64,000 nt of DNA from Mycobacterium sp. (lineage in GTDB: Bacteria; Actinomycetota; Actinomycetes; Mycobacteriales; Mycobacteriaceae): NCBI GenBank assembly GCA_020438865.1, contig JAGQTU010000006.1, positions 25,797 to 89,796 of the forward strand. The letters are read 5' to 3'. The notes beneath the pieces are model-generated. The model saw only the letters and a list, made by a program, of their open reading frames with translations. It had not been told where the DNA came from and ran no database searches. Shown here one piece after another: positions 1-9,800 of the stretch. Positions within the stretch are counted from its first letter, which is position 1; every line of letters starts with the position of its first letter. The position numbers and the translations under genes were made by a program.

Positions 1-2290
1 CGTATGCGGCCGCCCGCACATACCCGACCCACTTCCCGTCGACCAGCACGGGCTCGTTGCCGAACAGGTCGGCCGCGGGGTCTTCGACCAGGAGGTTGAC
101 CACCCGGTTGCGCGGCGGTCCCTGCGCCTTGAACTCCAGCAGAGCATCGCGGCCGATGAAGCCGCCCGGTTTGTCCCATGCGATGGTGAATCCGAGGCCG
201 GCCTCGATGGGGTTGTCGGTGTTGTCGATGTCCACACCGATGTCCCGGTAACCCTTCTCCAGGCGCAGGCTCGACATCGCCGCCAGCCCGACGGGCCGCA
301 GCCCAAGATCGGCTCCGGCCATGGTCAGTTCGTCGAAGACACCAGCGGCATACTCGGCGGGGATGTGCAGCTCCCAGCCGAGCTCGCCGAGGTAGGTCAC
401 CCGCACCGCGAGCACCGGTGCGTAGCCGACGTGGATCTGCTTCGCCGACAGATACGGGAACGCGGCATTGGACAGGTCGGCATCGGCGAGCCGGGACAGC
501 AGGGTCCGCGATTTCGGCCCCTGAACCGAGAGAAGCGTTGTGCCCGAGGTGATCTCGGTGACGACGACGACCTCGCCGGAGCGGGTCTCGCGGCGGATCA
601 TGGGCTCGACGCGACGGTGGATGAGATCGCTGGTGACGACCAGGAACTTCTCCTCCCCCAGCTTGGTGACCGTCAGGTCGGTGGCGATGCCGCCCGCGGG
701 GTTGAGCCATTGCGTGTAGACCAGCCGCCCGATCTCGCGGTCGACGACGCTGACCGAGAGCCGCTCGAGTACCCGCGCCGCATCGGGCCCCTGCACCAGA
801 AACTTGGCCATCAGGCTCATGTCCAGGACGCCGACGTCTTCGCGCACCGCCCGGTGCTCGCGGCCGACGATGTCGAACGAGGCCTGCCGGGCGAAGTCGA
901 GCGTGGTCGCCGGGTGCTCGCCGTCGGTGTCGTACCACTCGGCGAACTCCCAGCCCACCGAGGTGTTGAAGTGCCCGCCGGCCGCCACCAGTCGGTCGTG
1001 CAGCACCGAGTGGCGCACGTCGCGCGCCGAGCCCGGCTTCCAGGTGGGCCAGACCGCGTCGCCGAACAGCACACCGAGTTGCTCGACGGTGCGGTCGGCG
1101 CGGAAACGCCGGGAGGTCTCGTGGGTGGCCGCGCGGTCGATCGCGTAGCCGGTGACGTCGACGGGCGGTACGCCGTCGACGATCCAGTGCGCCATCACGG
1201 TGCCGACGCCGCCCCCGGTGAGGATGCCCAATGAGTTCATCCCCGCGGCGACGTAGTACCCGTCGAGTTCCGGTGCGGGCCCGAGCATGGGTCGGATGTC
1301 CGGGGTGAAGGACTCCGGGCCGCAGAAGAACAGCCGGACCCCGACCTCGGACAGCGACGGGATCCGCGCGAGTGCGGCATCGAGGTAGGGGCCGAGGCGG
1401 TCCCAGTCCGGCGGCAGGGTGCCGAACGCGAAATCGTTCGGCACCCCGTCCAGCGACCAGGGCGCGCCGACCGGCTCGAACAGTCCGACCAGCATCCCGT
1501 CGCCCTCCGGCCGGTAGTAGCCGTAGCGGTCCGGGTCCTCGATCACCGCAAGGTCGTGCGCCATGCCGGGGACGGTGTCGGTGATCAGGTAGTAGTGCTC
1601 GGCGGCCTGCAGCGGAATGCACACGCCGTCGCGCTCGCCGAGTTGGCGGGCCCACATGCCCGCGGCGTTGACGACGACCTCGGTTTCGATTCGGCCCTGG
1701 TCGGTGTTGACCGCCGTCACCCGGCCGCGTTCGGTCTCGACGCCGGTGACGGTGACGCCCTGGACCACGCGCGCGCCGAGTGCTTTGGCGCCCTTGGCCA
1801 TCGAGGTGGCCACGCCGACCGGGTCGGCGCGGCCCTCGTCGGGCACGTAGAAGCCGGCCAGCACATCGGAGGTGTCCAGCAGCGGCCACATGTCCTGCAG
1901 TTCACGGGCGCTGATCTCGTGCTCGTGAACGCCGAATCCGTGCATCCACGCCGACGAGCGGCGCAGCGCATCGAGCCGTTGCGGATTGGTGGCCAGGCTG
2001 ACGTGTCCGACCGGGTTGAACCCGGTGGAGTGGCCGGTCTCCTGTTCAAGGCGTGCGTACAGGTCGCGTGAGTAGCGGCTCAGGAACAGCGCGGTCTCGT
2101 CGGTCATGCCCGCGGAGGTGATCAGCCCGGCGGCGTGCCAGGTGGTGCCCGCGGTGAGTTCATGCTGCTCCAGCAGCACGATGTCGGTCCAGCCCAGGTG
2201 CGCCAGGTGGTAGGCGATGCTGCATCCGGTGACACCGCCGCCCACGATCACCGCGCGCGCCCGGTCCGGAAGGCCTTTCTCGCTGCTCAC
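1..2290 (-). CDS. FAD-dependent oxidoreductase with C-terminal GcvT folate domain (dimethylglycine/sarcosine oxidase-like), 3' end outside window
   Basis: About 763 codons are in the window; the C-terminus is cut by position 1. The N-terminus has a Rossmann FAD-binding motif (VIVGGGVTGCSIAYHLA, residues about 14-30), followed by a DAO-type oxidase domain. From about residue 430 it reads as a GcvT-like domain (for example YLGELGWELHIPAEYAAG, GLAAMSSLRLEKGYRDIG). This order is that of dimethylglycine and sarcosine dehydrogenases, which demethylate N-methyl glycines and pass the one-carbon unit to tetrahydrofolate; the exact substrate is an inference. The GTG start at 2290 is chosen because an in-frame TGA lies only eight codons upstream and the FAD motif follows within 15 residues. 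It is divergent from the amine oxidase gene, with a 70-nt gap that must hold both promoters. Confidence 0.85.
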   Translation of the reverse strand, partial: MSSEKGLPDRARAVIVGGGVTGCSIAYHLAHLGWTDIVLLEQHELTAGTTWHAAGLITSAGMTDETALFLSRYSRDLYARLEQETGHSTGFNPVGHVSLATNPQRLDALRRSSAWMHGFGVHEHEISARELQDMWPLLDTSDVLAGFYVPDEGRADPVGVATSMAKGAKALGARVVQGVTVTGVETERGRVTAVNTDQGRIETEVVVNAAGMWARQLGERDGVCIPLQAAEHYYLITDTVPGMAHDLAVIEDPDRYGYYRPEGDGMLVGLFEPVGAPWSLDGVPNDFAFGTLPPDWDRLGPYLDAALARIPSLSEVGVRLFFCGPESFTPDIRPMLGPAPELDGYYVAAGMNSLGILTGGGVGTVMAHWIVDGVPPVDVTGYAIDRAATHETSRRFRADRTVEQLGVLFGDAVWPTWKPGSARDVRHSVLHDRLVAAGGHFNTSVGWEFAEWYDTDGEHPATTLDFARQASFDIVGREHRAVREDVGVLDMSLMAKFLVQGPDAARVLERLSVSVVDREIGRLVYTQWLNPAGGIATDLTVTKLGEEKFLVVTSDLIHRRVEPMIRRETRSGEVVVVTEITSGTTLLSVQGPKSRTLLSRLADADLSNAAFPYLSAKQIHVGYAPVLAVRVTYLGELGWELHIPAEYAAGVFDELTMAGADLGLRPVGLAAMSSLRLEKGYRDIGVDIDNTDNPIEAGLGFTIAWDKPGGFIGRDALLEFKAQGPPRNRVVNLLVEDPAADLFGNEPVLVDGKWVGYVRAAAY

Positions 2291-2360
2291 CGCGGGAAGC
2301 CCCGGGCGTCATCCCCCAACTCGGCGAAGTGGTGTCTGAACATTCAGTCAGCGTGCCACA

Positions 2361-3683
2361 ATGCCCGACATGAGCGAAGCCGAACTGCATGACGCGATCG
2401 TGATCGGAGCCGGCTTCGCCGGCTTGGTCGCGGCCCGCGACCTGATCGAGGCGGGCCGCAAAGTTCTGGTCCTGGAGGCTCGGGACCGGGCCGGCGGACG
2501 CACCTACACCTCCACCTTCCCCGGCACCGACGTCGTGATCGACCTCGGCGCGGAATGGTTCGACCCACAGCGACATCACTTCATGGCCGCCGAGGTGAAC
2601 CGCTACGGGGCGCGGTTCGTCGAAGCGGACAAGGACGGCGCCAACCGGTGGTACCTGGACGGACGCCACGGCGAGGGAGAGGAACCCGACTCGCTCGTCG
2701 ACATGGCCGAGTTGGAGACGGTCCTAGACCGGCTCAAGGCCGACGTCGCACCGGTGGTCTTCGCCAAGGGCTTCGACCAGGTCAACACCGCTGAACTCGA
2801 CATCCCGTTCAGCGAGTATCTCGACAATCTCGATGCCCCGCCGGCGATCGCCGACCTGCTGCGGGCCCAGTCCTATACGCTCACCGGAGCGCTGCCCGAG
2901 GAGTTCTCGGCTCTGGTGTACCTGCGCGAGATCGCGGGTTTCGACAACGATCCCGCCTATTCCTTCTTCGCCTCCCTGGCGCGTGTCGACATCGGCAGCG
3001 GCGGCCTGGCCCAGCGCGTCGCCGACGAGATCAGCGATCACATCCGGCTGGGCGAGCCGGTCACCGTGGTGACCGACAGCGGCGACCGGGTCGACGTCAT
3101 CACCGCCGCCGGCAAGACCTACTCGGCCCGCAGGGTGGTGCTGGCCGCCCCGCTGAACACCCTGGGTGACATCACGTTCAGCCCGGGACTGCCGGCCCCC
3201 CTGGCCCGGCTGGTGCGTCAGGGCCACACCGGCCGGTGCATCAAAGTCTGGTCCAGACTGGCCGGACTGAAGTACGTCTTCGCGATGGGCTGGCCGGGAA
3301 TCGTCGAGTGCACGGTGATCGGAGAGGTCAACGAGCGGGATGGCAAGCGGTCCATCATGGCGTCGTTCGGCCTGGCACCCGACCTGGCCGTCGACCGGGT
3401 CGATCTGGTGCAGGCCGGCCTCGACCGCCTCGAAATGGGCGCCACCGTCGAGGAGGTCTACGGCCACGACTGGATCGGCGACCCGTTCTCCAAGGGCACC
3501 TGGCTGGCCCTGCGACCGGGACAGGCACCCGACCTCGCCGGCGTCGAAAACAACTGGGGTGCAATCCATCTGGCTGGTGCCGATTTCGCCGGGGTGTGGT
3601 CGGGGTGGGTCGACGGCGCCATCCAGTCCGGCAGGGAGACGGCGGCCGCGGTGGACGCGGCCCTGGCGGCCACGGAGACCTAG
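2361..3683 (+). CDS. flavin-containing amine oxidase (AofH-like)
   Basis: A 440-aa flavoprotein of the monoamine oxidase family, which oxidises amines to aldehydes with release of H2O2. The N-terminal dinucleotide motif IGAGFAGLVAARDL is followed by LEARDRAGGRTYT, the typical second FAD contact. The C-terminus has the family's last FAD-binding segment (WSGWVDGAIQSGRETAAAV). The length matches the family (about 450 aa). ATG codons at 2361 and 2370 are both possible starts; neither has a strong ribosome site. The gene is convergent with the metallo-beta-lactamase gene and their stop codons overlap in a shared CTAG. Substrate is unknown; the neighbouring N-methyl-glycine oxidase suggests amine catabolism, but that is inference. 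Confidence 0.85.
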   Translation: MPDMSEAELHDAIVIGAGFAGLVAARDLIEAGRKVLVLEARDRAGGRTYTSTFPGTDVVIDLGAEWFDPQRHHFMAAEVNRYGARFVEADKDGANRWYLDGRHGEGEEPDSLVDMAELETVLDRLKADVAPVVFAKGFDQVNTAELDIPFSEYLDNLDAPPAIADLLRAQSYTLTGALPEEFSALVYLREIAGFDNDPAYSFFASLARVDIGSGGLAQRVADEISDHIRLGEPVTVVTDSGDRVDVITAAGKTYSARRVVLAAPLNTLGDITFSPGLPAPLARLVRQGHTGRCIKVWSRLAGLKYVFAMGWPGIVECTVIGEVNERDGKRSIMASFGLAPDLAVDRVDLVQAGLDRLEMGATVEEVYGHDWIGDPFSKGTWLALRPGQAPDLAGVENNWGAIHLAGADFAGVWSGWVDGAIQSGRETAAAVDAALAATET

Positions 3684-5056
3684 AGACCGAAGACTTGCCC
3701 CGGCCGGGGAACGGTTGCCTGCCAACCGAACTCACGGCCCAGTCGGCTACGCAGGGTGTCGGCCGGCTGCGGCTCGCCGTGGACGACGAACACCTGCCGC
3801 GGCGCGGTCGTGAACCCGGCGGCCCAGCGGATGAGTTCGTCGGCGTCGGCATGCGCGGAGAGCATCTGCAGGTCGGCCACCTGCGCGTTGATCGGGACCC
3901 ATTCGCCGTAGATCCTGACGTGACGCTCACCGGCGGCGATGGATCGCCCGCGGGTTCCGGGCACCTGGTAGCCGGTGATGACGATCGTGTTGCGCGGATC
4001 CGGCACGAATGCCTTGAGGTGGTGCAGAATTCGGCCACCGGTGGCCATGCCGCTGGCCGAGATCACAATCTTCGGCTCGGGGCTCTCCGAGATCTTCTTG
4101 GACTGGTCGGCCTCCCGGGTGTAGGCGGCCATGGCGCACATGCCCTCGTAGACCTCGGGCGAGAGCCGATGGTCGGCCCGGTGGGTGCCCAACAGTTCGC
4201 TGGCGTTGATCGCCATGGGGCTGTCCAGGTAGACCGGGATCTCCGGCAGCCTTCCGGCCGAGCGCAGCTGCCAGAGGTAGTAGAGCAGCGTCTGGGCCCG
4301 GCCCACCGCGAACGCCGGTATCACCACGGTGCCCCCGCGATCCACCGTCGCGGCGATTACGTCGGCAAGGGTGCCCGCCGGGTCGGTGCGCTCGCGGACC
4401 CGGTCACCGTAGGTGGACTCCATCACCAGATAGTCGGCACTCTGCACGGGCTCGGGGTCGAACATGATCGGGTCGTCGTAGCGGCCGAGGTCGCCGGTGA
4501 ACACGATGCGCCGGCCGTGCCACAGCAGGTCCACGGTGGCGGCCCCGAGGATGTGGCCCGCGCGCCGAAACGTCACCACCGGTCCGTCGCCGGCCAGGGT
4601 GAACTCCTGACCGAACGGGCGGGTGTCGAACAGTTCCAGTGCTCGCCGGGCGTCCTCGCCGTCGTACAGCGGCAGGGCCGGATGGTGCTTGCTGGCCCTG
4701 TGCTTGTTCAGGAACGCCGCGTCACGCTCCTGGAGGTAGGCGCTGTCGCGCAGGATGATCTCGGCGACGGCGGCGGTTCCGTCCGTGGACACGATGGGTC
4801 CGCTGAAACCGTCACGCACCAGCCGGGGCAGGTATCCGGTGTGGTCGAGGTGGGCGTGGCTGACGATGACCGCATCGATGCTCGCGGGGTCCACCGCAAG
4901 TGGTGCCCAGTTGAGCTCGCGCAGATTCTTCAGCCCCTGGAACAGGCCGCAGTCCAACAGGATTCGCTTACCCTGGGCTTCCAGGAGGTGTTTGGAGCCG
5001 GTGACCGTGTTCGCCGCCCCGAGGCTGCGGAAGGTGAGCTCCACCCGATCGGTCAT
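3680..5056 (-). CDS. beta-CASP metallo-beta-lactamase-fold hydrolase (CPSF/Ysh1-like RNase family)
   Basis: A 458-aa protein with the zinc motif HxHxDH (SHAHLDHTGY, His67-His72), a beta-CASP insert (STYGDR, AFAVGRAQTLLYYL) and a C-terminal RMMBL segment (ISASGMATGGRILHHL; VVHGEPQ). This is the architecture of bacterial relatives of the CPSF-73 RNA endonuclease, distinct from the longer RNase J type; RNA as substrate follows from the family. The ATG at 5056 overlaps the upstream peptidase stop as ATGA, so translation is probably coupled. It is the last gene of the fas-acpS-peptidase run. Confidence 0.85.
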   Translation of the reverse strand: MTDRVELTFRSLGAANTVTGSKHLLEAQGKRILLDCGLFQGLKNLRELNWAPLAVDPASIDAVIVSHAHLDHTGYLPRLVRDGFSGPIVSTDGTAAVAEIILRDSAYLQERDAAFLNKHRASKHHPALPLYDGEDARRALELFDTRPFGQEFTLAGDGPVVTFRRAGHILGAATVDLLWHGRRIVFTGDLGRYDDPIMFDPEPVQSADYLVMESTYGDRVRERTDPAGTLADVIAATVDRGGTVVIPAFAVGRAQTLLYYLWQLRSAGRLPEIPVYLDSPMAINASELLGTHRADHRLSPEVYEGMCAMAAYTREADQSKKISESPEPKIVISASGMATGGRILHHLKAFVPDPRNTIVITGYQVPGTRGRSIAAGERHVRIYGEWVPINAQVADLQMLSAHADADELIRWAAGFTTAPRQVFVVHGEPQPADTLRSRLGREFGWQATVPRPGQVFGL

Positions 5057-6387
5057 CCGGGCTCTCCCAGCTTCGCCAGCAGCAGCGCCTCGGTGACGGC
5101 GGCACGCTGGAGAACACCCAGGTGCAGGCTCTCGTTGACGCTGTGGGCCTGGGTGCCGGGGTCCTCGACGCCGGTGACGAGGATCTTCGCCTGCGGGAAG
5201 GCGGCCGCGAACTCGGCGATGAACGGGATGGACCCGCCCATACCCATGTCGACGACGTCGGTTCCCCAGGCCTCGCGAAACGCCTCGCGGGCCGCGGCGT
5301 ACACCGGCCCGGTCGCGTCGATCGCGTAGGGTTGGCCGACGTCGCCGGGAGTGACCGTGACATGCGCACCCCACGGGGCGTGCCCTTCGAGGTGGCGGCG
5401 CAGCGCCTCGAGGTGAGCATGCGCATCACCGCCCGGGGCGATGCGCATGCTCACCTTGGCGCGCGCCCGCGGAATCAGGGTGTTCGACGCCTTGGCCACC
5501 GGAGTGGTGTCGATGCCGATCACCGTGATGGCCGGTTTGGCCCACATGCGTTGCGCGACTGTGCCCGAGCCGATTTCGCGAACTCCGTCGAGCAGGCCGG
5601 ACTCGGCGCGCACCCACTGCGGTCCCCGGTCGACGTCAGCGGCGCTGGATTCGTGCAGGCCGGATACCGCCACGTTGCCGTCGTCGTCGTGCAGACCGGC
5701 CAGCAGCCGCACCAGCACCGTCAGAGCGTCGGGCACCACCCCGCCCCACAGCCCGGAATGCAGCCCATGGTCCAGGGTCTGCACCTCGACCACGCAGTCG
5801 GCCAGACCGCGCAGCGACACCGTCAGTGCCGGCACCTCGGGCGTCCAGTTGTCGGAGTCGGCGATCACGATGACGTCGGCGGCCAGCTTGTCGCGGTGCG
5901 CCGCCAGCAGCCCGCCGAGCGAGGGCGAGCCGGACTCCTCCTCCCCTTCGACGAACACCGTCACCCCGACCGGCGGGCTGCCCCCGTGCGCCCGGAAAGC
6001 CGCCAGGTGCGTGGCGATTCCGGCCTTGTCGTCGGCGCTGCCGCGGCCGTACAACCGGCCGTCACGTTCGGTCGGCTCGAACGGAGGCGAATCCCATTGG
6101 GCTGCATCACCTTCGGGTTGGACATCGTGATGGGCGTAGAGCAGCACCGTCGGCGCGCCGGGCGGTGCCGGATGACGCGCGATGACCGCGGGCGCGCCGC
6201 CTTCGGAGACGATCTCGACGCTGGCGAACCCGGCCTCGCTCAGCAGGTCGGCAACCGCCCGCGCGCTGCGCCGCACCTCGTCGCGGCGGTCCGGGTCGGC
6301 CCACACCGACTCGATGCGCACCAGGTCCTCGAGGTCGGCGCGCACCGACGGCAGCACCGCCTTCACCCGTGCGACGAGATCGTCCAT
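5053..6387 (-). CDS. M20 family metallopeptidase (dipeptidase, Rv2522c-like)
   Basis: A 444-aa zinc hydrolase of the M20/ArgE/DapE family. Metal-ligand segments are present: LLYAHHDVQ (residues 82-90), YGRGSADDKAG (113-123), the general-base/metal pair in VEGEEESGS (147-155) and the C-terminal TGVEDPGTQAHSVNE. Members hydrolyse dipeptides or N-acyl amino acids in the cytoplasm. The ATG at 6387 is preferred because AGGATTGTGAG precedes it and the conserved sequence begins there; an in-frame ATG at 6450 would add 21 residues. The same neighbour is found beside acpS and fas in M. tuberculosis (Rv2522c), from memory. The gene contains an unusual perfect inverted repeat (5411-5456). Confidence 0.88.
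   Translation of the reverse strand: MDDLVARVKAVLPSVRADLEDLVRIESVWADPDRRDEVRRSARAVADLLSEAGFASVEIVSEGGAPAVIARHPAPPGAPTVLLYAHHDVQPEGDAAQWDSPPFEPTERDGRLYGRGSADDKAGIATHLAAFRAHGGSPPVGVTVFVEGEEESGSPSLGGLLAAHRDKLAADVIVIADSDNWTPEVPALTVSLRGLADCVVEVQTLDHGLHSGLWGGVVPDALTVLVRLLAGLHDDDGNVAVSGLHESSAADVDRGPQWVRAESGLLDGVREIGSGTVAQRMWAKPAITVIGIDTTPVAKASNTLIPRARAKVSMRIAPGGDAHAHLEALRRHLEGHAPWGAHVTVTPGDVGQPYAIDATGPVYAAAREAFREAWGTDVVDMGMGGSIPFIAEFAAAFPQAKILVTGVEDPGTQAHSVNESLHLGVLQRAAVTEALLLAKLGEPG
5411..5456. repeat. perfect 17-bp inverted repeat inside the M20 peptidase gene
   Basis: The arms AGGTGAGCATGCGCATC (5411-5427) and GATGCGCATGCTCACCT (5440-5456) are exact reverse complements around a 12-nt loop. It encodes part of the segment KVSMRIAPGGDAHAHLEAL without breaking the reading frame. 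No function is known. Confidence 0.9.
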
Positions 6388-6465
6388 CTCACAATCCTGC
6401 GCGAGCGTGCGTGAAATGCCCGCATGTGACGGCATGTCGGGTGCAGACACGCCCGCTCGCCCGGG

Positions 6466-6858
6466 TCAAGGCGTCTCGAGGATGGCCACCGCGGCGGCGG
6501 TGTCACCCTCGTGCGTCAGCGAGACGTGGATCTGCACGTCGGCCAGATGCTCGGCGATGGCGCCGGTCAGCCGGACCTTGGGCCGGCCCCACATGTCGGT
6601 GATCACCTCGATGTCGCGGTGAATGCCCTCGGGCAGCACCGGGCGCTGCGCGAAACGGGAACCCGACCAGGCCTTGATCACGGCCTCCTTGGCGGCCCAC
6701 CGCGCCGCCAGGTGCCGGGCGGCCACCGAGCTCTTGTCGGCGGCGTCGCGACGCTCGCCGGGGGTGAACGTCGCGGCGAACACCGTTCCCGGCTGGTCCA
6801 CCTGCTCGGCGAAATCGGGAATGGAGACCACATCGATGCCCACGCCGACTATCGCCAC
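6466..6858 (-). CDS. acpS: holo-[acyl-carrier-protein] synthase AcpS
   Basis: A 130-aa phosphopantetheinyl transferase that moves 4'-phosphopantetheine from CoA to the serine of an acyl carrier domain, here most likely the ACP domain of FAS-I, which in mycobacteria has no transferase domain of its own. The two family motifs are present: GVGIDVVSI with Mg-binding Asp9, and RWAAKEAVIKAW with Glu58. It starts nine nucleotides after the fas stop codon, so the enzyme and its substrate are almost certainly cotranscribed. Confidence 0.95.
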   Translation of the reverse strand: MAIVGVGIDVVSIPDFAEQVDQPGTVFAATFTPGERRDAADKSSVAARHLAARWAAKEAVIKAWSGSRFAQRPVLPEGIHRDIEVITDMWGRPKVRLTGAIAEHLADVQIHVSLTHEGDTAAAVAILETP

Positions 6859-6867
6859 GCCGGAACC

Positions 6868-9800
6868 CTAGCGCACGTAGGTATCACCGTCGCCAAGACG
6901 CGACGCCGGGTCGAGCAGCATCGCCGCCTCCTGACGCTTCTCCGGCAGGTCGTGGTCGAACCGGCGATCGGCGGGCTTTTCGTACATCGGCCGCCCGCCG
7001 GCGATGGCCGCGACCAGCCTGCGCTGTCCGGCCAGCACCCGCTCCCGGGCCCGCCGCGTGTAGTCGTCCCGCTCCTCGGCACCGAGTGCGGCCAGGAACG
7101 CCTGCGGATGCACCAGGGCGATCAGACCGGACACGTGGCCGAAGCCGAGGCTGGTCACCAGGCCCGCCTTGAGCGGGAACTTCCCGCCCAGCCGCAGGGT
7201 CTCGCGCGGCCAGACGAAGTGCGCCGAGGTGGCCAGTTCGTCGTCGACGCAGTCCAGGCTGCGGTTCGGCGGGATGACGCCGTCGCGCAGGATCTGGCAC
7301 AGCCCCATCATCTGGAAGACCGCCGCCCCGCCCTTGGCGTGGCCGGTGAGGCTCTTCTGCGACACGATGAACAGCGGGGCCCCGGCCGAGCGGCCCATCG
7401 AGTCGGCCAGCCGCTCGTGCAACTCGGTCTCGTTGGGGTCGTTGGCCAGCGTCGAGGTGTCGTGCTTGGAGATCACCGCGATGTCGTCGGGTCCCACGCC
7501 CAGCTTGGCCAGCGAGCGGGCCAGCACCGAATCGCGCCCGCCGCGGCCGGCGCCCAGGGCACCGAGGCCCGGCGCCGGGATCGAGGTGTGCACACCGTCG
7601 GCGAAGCTCTGCGCGTATCCGACCACGGCCAGCACCGGCAGACCCATCTTCAGCGCCAGGTCGCCGCGAGCCAGCAGCACGGTGCCACCGCCCTGGGCCT
7701 CCAGGAAGCCCAGGCGTCGACGGTCGTTGGCGCGGGAGAACTTCGCGTCACTGATGCCCTTGGAGCGCATCATCTCGGTGTCGGCGGTGGCCGCCATGTC
7801 ACCGAAGCCGATGACCGCCTCCAGCGTCAGGTCGTCGAACCCGCCGGCGACCACGAGCTCGGCCTTGCCGAGGCGGATCTTGTCCATCCCCTCCTCGACC
7901 GACACCGCCGCGGTGGCGCACGCACCGACCGGGTGGATCATCGAGCCGTAGCTGCCGACGTAGGACTGGATCACATGTGCGGCAACGACGTTGGGCAGGA
8001 CCTCCTGCAGGATGTCGTTCGGCTTGGCCACCCCCAGCAGGTTGCCGTGGTACATCGTCTGCATCGACGTCATGCCGCCCATGCCGGTGCCCTGGGTGCT
8101 GGCCACCAGGCTCGGGTGCACCCAGCGCATCAACTCCTCCGGGGTGAAGCCCGAGGACAGGAACGCGTCGACGGTGGCGACGATGTTCCACAGCGCCACC
8201 CGGTCGATGGAGCCGGCCATGTCCGGGGTGATGCCCCAGACCGTCGGGTCGAAGCCGGTCGGGATCTGCGCACCCACCGTCCGCGACAGCTTGGTCTTGC
8301 GGGGGACGCGAATCTCGGTGCCCGCCTTGCGGATCACCTCCCAGTCCGCCGAGTCGGGAACCGGACGCGCGACGGTGTGTTCCGGATCGACCTCCACGAA
8401 CGCGCGGGCCTCGGCCTCCGAGGACACCACGAAGGTGAAGTCCTTGTCGAGGAAGACACTGACCAGCAGCGGCGAGGCGTGATCCGCCCCGATGGCGCCG
8501 TCGTCGACGAACTCCCGGATGCCGCACCGCTCCACGACCACGTCGTGATACCGCTCGACCAGGTCCGCCTCGTCGACCAGCTCACCGCTGGCGGTGTCGT
8601 ACCACCCCGGCTTGGGATCGTCCTCCCACTTGATCAGGCCGGTGGTCCAGGCCAGTTCGAGCACGCCGGCGGCGGACAGTTCGTTGTCGACCTCCATCTC
8701 GAAGCGGGTGCGCGACGAGCCGTACGGACCGAGTTCGGCGCCACCGACGATGACCACCAGGTCGGCCGGGTCGACGTCGAGGTCGGCCCAGTCGGGCGCG
8801 GGAGCGGGCCGGTGGCCGCGCGGCGGGGACGGCAGCGCGGCGATGGTGCCTGCGGCCGGCGCGTCCCCGGCGGCCTCCGATTCACTGGTCATCTCCTCGC
8901 GGGCCTTGGCGGCCAGCTCGGCCATGTCGAGCTCGATGTCGCCGAGCCCGCCGGTCAGGTCCACCTTCAGCGGGGTGTGCGCGGCGGCGACCTTGGCCTC
9001 GACCGTGCACAGGTCGAGCAGCATCGCGGCCATCTCCGCCGTCGTGTAGGTGGTCACGCCGGCCTCTTCGACAGCACCGACGATGGCGTCGTTGTGGCCC
9101 ATCAGGCCGGTGCCCTTGGTCCAACCGATCAGCGCGTGCGCGAAGCTGACCCGCTGCGCCCAGGAGGCCTCGGCGTTCCAGCGGTTGACCACCGCGTCGA
9201 GCGCGGACTTGGATTCGCCGTAGGCGCCGTCGCCGCCGAACATGCCGCGGTTCGGCGAACCGGGCAGCACCACATGCAGCCGTGAGGCGATGTCGCGTTC
9301 GGCGCCGATCGACGACAGCCCGCCGACCAGTCGCTCGACCGCCCACAGCAGGACCTTCATCTCCATCTCGGAGCGCGAGCCGGCCTCCGACATGTCACCG
9401 GCCACCCGCGGTGCGGCGAACGGGAACAGCAGCGTGGGCGTCTGCGCGTCCTTGATGTGAATCGATTGCGGCCCAAGGCTTTCCGACTGTTCGCTGCCGA
9501 CCCAGGACACCAACGCGTCGATGTCGGCGTAGGAGGCCATGTTGGCCGGGACCACCCACAGCGCCGCGCCGTAGCGGGCGTGATCGCGGTAAAGCGACTT
9601 GTAGAAGTCCAGCCGGTCGTCGTCGAGCCGAGACGTCGTGGCGATCACCGTCGCGCCCCCGTCGAGCAGCTGGCCGACCACCGATGCCGCGATCGACCCC
9701 TTCGACGCGCCGGTGACGACGGCCACCTCGTCGGAATAGCGCCCGGTTCCCGGGTTTTCGGCACCGGCGGCGATCCGCCCGAACAGCGAGGCGTGGATGG

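Noticed and set aside
3680-3683. CTAG overlap of convergent stop codons (also at 22683-22686)
   Set aside because: Seen twice, but four-base convergent overlaps with TAG on both strands are common in compact genomes and need no special explanation.
3236-5329. 697-codon plus-strand frame
   Set aside because: Shadow of the amine oxidase and metallo-beta-lactamase genes, with low-complexity Arg/Gly content.
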